Shown here: piece after piece, positions 22,998 through 26,362 of the stretch | Layout: each line of letters begins with the position of its first letter | How positions within the stretch are numbered: the first letter of the stretch is position 1 | DNA from: Puniceicoccales bacterium | GTDB taxonomy: Bacteria; Verrucomicrobiota; Verrucomicrobiia; Opitutales; JAIRKQ01 | DNA: 26,362 bases | Assembly (NCBI GenBank): GCA_031279395.1 | Contig: JAITIO010000036.1 | Span: forward strand, 1 to 26,362 | Direction: 5' to 3' | Translations under genes and position numbers: made by a program | Notes under the pieces: model-generated | The model's input: the letters and a program-made list of their open reading frames with translations, nothing else | Databases searched by the model: none | Told to the model about the DNA's origin: nothing

Positions 22998-24929
22998 ATG
23001 CAACAGAAAAATAATCAAAGAAAATATTGGAAGACGTTGCTATGTAAATTTGGAACTTTGCTTGTGATTTTTTTTGGTGTGCGATTTTTGTTCTTTTGCA
23101 GTAACTACAAAATATTTGCAAGTGAGCCTCCATGGCTCATTTTTAAAGCATTTGTGGCAGGGATGAGATTCGATCTGGCGACCATTGCAATCTTTAACAT
23201 ACCGGTTTGGGGATTCTGGTCATTGACTCTTAGACTTCGTTCTTGGAAATTTTTCAATGCCATTGCAACGGGCTGGTTTCTTCTGGCCAATTTTTTAGCC
23301 CTGTTAGTCAACATTATAGATGTAAAATATTTTTCCTTTACATTCAAAAGGATGTCGGGAGAAATATTTGAACAATCCGTATTATTGGCCGAAGATCCAT
23401 CCATATATGTCCACATGTTAGCAGAATACTGGTATATTGTTGTCAGTGGTCTGGTGTTGGTATGTGCTTTGGTACTCGCAGCACTTAAGTTTAGTCTAAC
23501 AAACAAAACCGATGAGATTAGAAAACGGGATTTCGCCTATTCCTTTGCTTCCATAATACTGTTAATTGTATGCGTCCGCGGAGGCCTGCAGCGTAAACCA
23601 TTAAAACCAGTGGATGCCAATATCTATGCACCCAATATACGGATGGTATGTTTAGTAAACAATTCGGCATTTAACATTTTTCACACAAGGAAAAAAGCAA
23701 ATCTACCACCACATGACTATTTCGCTAATGACGATGACAGGTTATTGAAAATATCTCCCAGACATAGGCCTGGAAAATTTTGTGATACATGCACAGATTT
23801 TCAGGGCAAAAATGTATTCATAATCATTTTGGAAAGTTTTTCAGCGGAATATGTTGGAGCGCTTGATGGGGAGTTTAAAGAAATATCAGACATGACATTC
23901 ACTCCGTTTTTAGATTCCCTCATAGGGAAAAGCTATATTTTTGACGGGTTTGCCAATGGGACAACATCCATAGATGGATTAACGTCCATAATATTAAGCA
24001 TCCCTCCTTTATTCGATGCGCCATACATAATTAGTGCATACGGTGAAAACACTGTAAATTCATCGGCATCTATCCTAAAAAAAGACGGATATAAGACATT
24101 GTTTTTCTATGGCGGAAAGGGAAATTCTTGTAACTTTGGTAGCCTGGGAAATAGGGCACAATTTGATGAATACTATTGCCAATACGATTACGATGGTCCC
24201 AGTTCGGACATTAACGGCTGGGGCGTATACGACGAAGAATTTTTTCAGTTTGTCGCAAGGAAAGTGGATAAAACAAAAAGCCCCTTTTTCTCCGTTTTAT
24301 TTTCACTGTCTTCCCACCATCCATTTCTGTATCCCAAACGATTGCATGGAAAATTTCCGAAAGGCATTGAAAAGCTACAGGAACTTATGGCCTACACGGA
24401 CTATTCCTTGCAAAAATTTTTCGAAACCGCAGAGCAAATGGATTGGTACAGGGACACACTATTTGTCTTGATAGCCGATCACATAGCTAGCCCTCGGCAA
24501 AGGTACTATCAAAATACCCTGGGAGGCTATTCGATTCCAATAATATTTTTCGACCCAAACGGTAGATTGGTTGGAAAATCCAATGAAGTTGCACAGCAGA
24601 TCGATATTATGCCATCAATTTTAGATCTGGTTGGGAGCAAACGCAATTATTTTTCATTTGGCTCTAGCCTGTTTGACCAGAATGCTCCAAGATTTGCCAT
24701 AAGTCACAAAGATGGAATCTATCAGCTGATCACAAAAGATTTTGTTTGTAAGTTCGATGGTAAAGATGTTATCGGTCTTTACCGAAGGTCAGATTTTTTT
24801 CTGGAAAACAACCTGGTGGAAGATCCAAAATATCTTGTGAAGAAAGAAAATTTACAAAATTTTACCAAAGCTTTCTTGCAACAATATGGCAAAAGCATTA
24901 AAAATAATGCTATGACAGTTGCCGATTAA
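22998..24929 (+). CDS. LtaS/MdoB-like sulfatase-superfamily membrane enzyme (first of two)
   Basis: The 643-residue protein has about five N-terminal membrane segments (to about residue 200) and an extracytoplasmic alkaline-phosphatase/sulfatase domain. Metal and catalytic residues can be followed. Glu279 lies in FIIILESFSAEY. The Thr nucleophile is in NGTTSIDGLTSI (Thr322 or Thr323). SLSSHHPF has His440-441, and LIADHIA has Asp494-His495. LTA synthases and MdoB/OpgB use this fold to move phosphoglycerol from phosphatidylglycerol to a glycan or polymer, releasing diacylglycerol; relatives move phosphoethanolamine. The real acceptor is not evident. Three bases separate it from a second, related gene. 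dgkA is divergent next door. Confidence 0.87.
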   Translation: MQQKNNQRKYWKTLLCKFGTLLVIFFGVRFLFFCSNYKIFASEPPWLIFKAFVAGMRFDLATIAIFNIPVWGFWSLTLRLRSWKFFNAIATGWFLLANFLALLVNIIDVKYFSFTFKRMSGEIFEQSVLLAEDPSIYVHMLAEYWYIVVSGLVLVCALVLAALKFSLTNKTDEIRKRDFAYSFASIILLIVCVRGGLQRKPLKPVDANIYAPNIRMVCLVNNSAFNIFHTRKKANLPPHDYFANDDDRLLKISPRHRPGKFCDTCTDFQGKNVFIIILESFSAEYVGALDGEFKEISDMTFTPFLDSLIGKSYIFDGFANGTTSIDGLTSIILSIPPLFDAPYIISAYGENTVNSSASILKKDGYKTLFFYGGKGNSCNFGSLGNRAQFDEYYCQYDYDGPSSDINGWGVYDEEFFQFVARKVDKTKSPFFSVLFSLSSHHPFLYPKRLHGKFPKGIEKLQELMAYTDYSLQKFFETAEQMDWYRDTLFVLIADHIASPRQRYYQNTLGGYSIPIIFFDPNGRLVGKSNEVAQQIDIMPSILDLVGSKRNYFSFGSSLFDQNAPRFAISHKDGIYQLITKDFVCKFDGKDVIGLYRRSDFFLENNLVEDPKYLVKKENLQNFTKAFLQQYGKSIKNNAMTVAD

Positions 24930-24932
24930 ATC

Positions 24933-26362
24933 ATGGACAAAAATGCCTCAAACACGAAAAAGCCGTTTGTTGCTCTGTGGTCGATGTTTATAATTTCTTT
25001 TCTGTTCATACTATTTGTCCTATGGCTTTCCCACGTTTCTCTTGTTGTATCTTCGGTAAATTTATTGGAAGAAGTGACCACCTATAACCTATCAATGTTT
25101 GTGCAAAGAGCATGGCAATTTGATTGCCGCATTGGAGGAATGCTGATTTTTCCGTTTTTCGTCATCTCTTTGTTTTTTTGTAAATCGGAAAGGTTACAAA
25201 AAAGATTGTCAAAAATTTTAAAATTCATCATTTCCTTGTTTACGTGTATAACGGTAATCCTAGCCGTAATCGAGATTGGATATTTTAAAGAATACAATGA
25301 CAGATTTAATTTTTGGTTTTTTAATTTTCTATTTGATGATCAAAAGGCAATTCTATCGACGATTAGAAAAAGTTACAATCTATTGGGTGTATCGGCAATC
25401 GTGATACTCGTATCCGTTGGTTTGATATTTTTTTACCGGAAATTGGTTTCGAAGGTCACCCTAGAAAAACACAGGAGTGTTTTGGCTATGTCAGTTTTCA
25501 CCCTATTGATGGGCATATTTCTCATAGCCACAGCCCGTGGTTCCATATCCAGACGTCCTCTTCAACAAATTGACGTTGCCATAACGGGCAATAAATTTCT
25601 TAACAAATGCATACCAAATGCATATTATGCCATGTATTTCGCGTGGAAAGATTTTCTACATTCAAACAATATCAAATGCATACGAAAATCGTGTTCCCGT
25701 GAATATGTGCAGGCAGCACTAACACTTTTAGGATCTCCGACCGATGACGTTGATAAGTTCATCTCCCGCACTGCAAATGGTGCGAAATTATCCAAGAAAC
25801 CGAAACATATTTTTTTAATAGTTATGGAAAGCCAGGACAATTGGCCATTTCTGCCCGAAAACGCCGAATTAAACCTGTGCCCGAATCTTGCGAGACTAGC
25901 AAAAGAAGGTTTGTATTTCAAAAATTTTGTCCCTACCGGACAGGGGACAATGTCTGCCATAGCTGTACAAATGTGCAATTATCCCAACATGGGTTTTCTA
26001 ATTAATTGTTCAGAAAATGGGCTGAAAAATTGCGAATTATCCGTGGGGACCCTATTTCAAAGGTTGGGCTATGGAACAAATTTTTACTATGCCGGATATT
26101 TGAGCTGGCAACGCATAGATCGATTTGCACCGATACACGGCTATCAGCATTGCTATGGCGGAGACGTAATGGGGATCTATGAAGGAAATGAATGGGGAGT
26201 GAACGACAAGGATCTTTTTGCGTTCATAGAAAGGAATTTTTCCCCTGATACGGATAGTTTTAACTTGATTTTGACAGCTTCAAATCACCCTCCCTATAGC
26301 GTTGATCTAGTAGCCGAAGGTGTTCCTCTGGAACATACCGCTAAATTTGTCGATAGTCAAAA
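24933..26362 (+). CDS. LtaS/MdoB-like sulfatase-superfamily membrane enzyme (second, partial)
   Basis: ATG 24933 opens a frame that stays open to the right edge: 476 codons, the C-terminus missing. The architecture repeats that of the first gene: membrane segments at about 13-35, 68-85, 96-115, 151-168 and 184-200, then an extracytoplasmic domain. Glu299 (IFLIVMESQDN) and a nucleophile-type Thr339 (TGQGTMSAIAVQM) match the sulfatase/LtaS active site; ASNHPPYS matches the SSHHPF region. The final Asp-His metal motif would lie beyond the edge. Identity to the first copy looks low, so this is an old duplication or a distinct subfamily with its own acceptor. It is surely co-transcribed with the first copy. 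Confidence 0.85.
   Translation, partial: MDKNASNTKKPFVALWSMFIISFLFILFVLWLSHVSLVVSSVNLLEEVTTYNLSMFVQRAWQFDCRIGGMLIFPFFVISLFFCKSERLQKRLSKILKFIISLFTCITVILAVIEIGYFKEYNDRFNFWFFNFLFDDQKAILSTIRKSYNLLGVSAIVILVSVGLIFFYRKLVSKVTLEKHRSVLAMSVFTLLMGIFLIATARGSISRRPLQQIDVAITGNKFLNKCIPNAYYAMYFAWKDFLHSNNIKCIRKSCSREYVQAALTLLGSPTDDVDKFISRTANGAKLSKKPKHIFLIVMESQDNWPFLPENAELNLCPNLARLAKEGLYFKNFVPTGQGTMSAIAVQMCNYPNMGFLINCSENGLKNCELSVGTLFQRLGYGTNFYYAGYLSWQRIDRFAPIHGYQHCYGGDVMGIYEGNEWGVNDKDLFAFIERNFSPDTDSFNLILTASNHPPYSVDLVAEGVPLEHTAKFVDSQ

Overview
The window looks like a chromosomal segment of an AT-leaning, Gram-negative-type bacterium of the Verrucomicrobia/Chlamydiae (PVC) group, most likely an Opitutae/Puniceicoccales-like, possibly host-associated lineage. 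This is inference. It rests on a TraR/DksA-type protein with an almost Cys-free finger sitting between ileS and lspA, a DnaX without its zinc module, a CysJ-like reductase without a flavodoxin domain, and lineage-specific small membrane proteins. Few genes have a clear Shine-Dalgarno sequence, so several starts were chosen from conserved protein ends.

Layout. (1) 1-2216, minus: the N-terminal 738 residues of a very repetitive secreted protein with a signal peptide; it continues past the left edge. (2) 2357-2966: a palindromic element, then rnpA and rpmH (minus). (3) 3221-3826: gmk (plus). (4) 3876-10199, minus, probably one transcription unit: ileS, TraR/DksA-like gene, lspA, amino-acid ABC ATPase, fused ABC binding protein/permease. 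(5) 10289-11191: terC-like gene (minus). (6) 11300-14140, plus: ywlE-like phosphatase overlapping rpiB, then aspS. (7) 14288-16630: rpmI-rplT surrounded by three unrecognised small genes, two of them with bilobed hydrophobic regions, plus palindromic and repeated DNA. (8) 16678-17832: CysJ-like flavoprotein. (9) 17871-20034, minus: dnaX overlapping a xerC/xerD-type recombinase. (10) 20328-22176: mraZ-rsmH-ftsL, the start of a dcw cluster, with an MraZ-box promoter. (11) 22196-22426: a second copy of the palindromic element. (12) 22548 to the right edge: dgkA divergent from two tandem LtaS/MdoB-like sulfatase-superfamily genes, the second cut by the window edge.

How the parts work together. 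Most genes are housekeeping: translation (rpmH, rplT, rpmI, ileS, aspS), RNA processing (rnpA), nucleotide metabolism (gmk), replication (dnaX), chromosome resolution (xer), lipoprotein maturation (lspA) and division (mraZ-rsmH-ftsL). The most distinctive features are the Cys-bearing repeat protein, the mobile-looking element with about 20-bp terminal inverted repeats sharing CTAGGnTCAGGACTCATAAA, the orphan small proteins near rpmI-rplT, the 10-bp-periodic operator at mraZ, and the pairing of DgkA (diacylglycerol recycling) with two enzymes that probably release diacylglycerol. No tRNA, rRNA, CRISPR array or intact insertion sequence was recognised.
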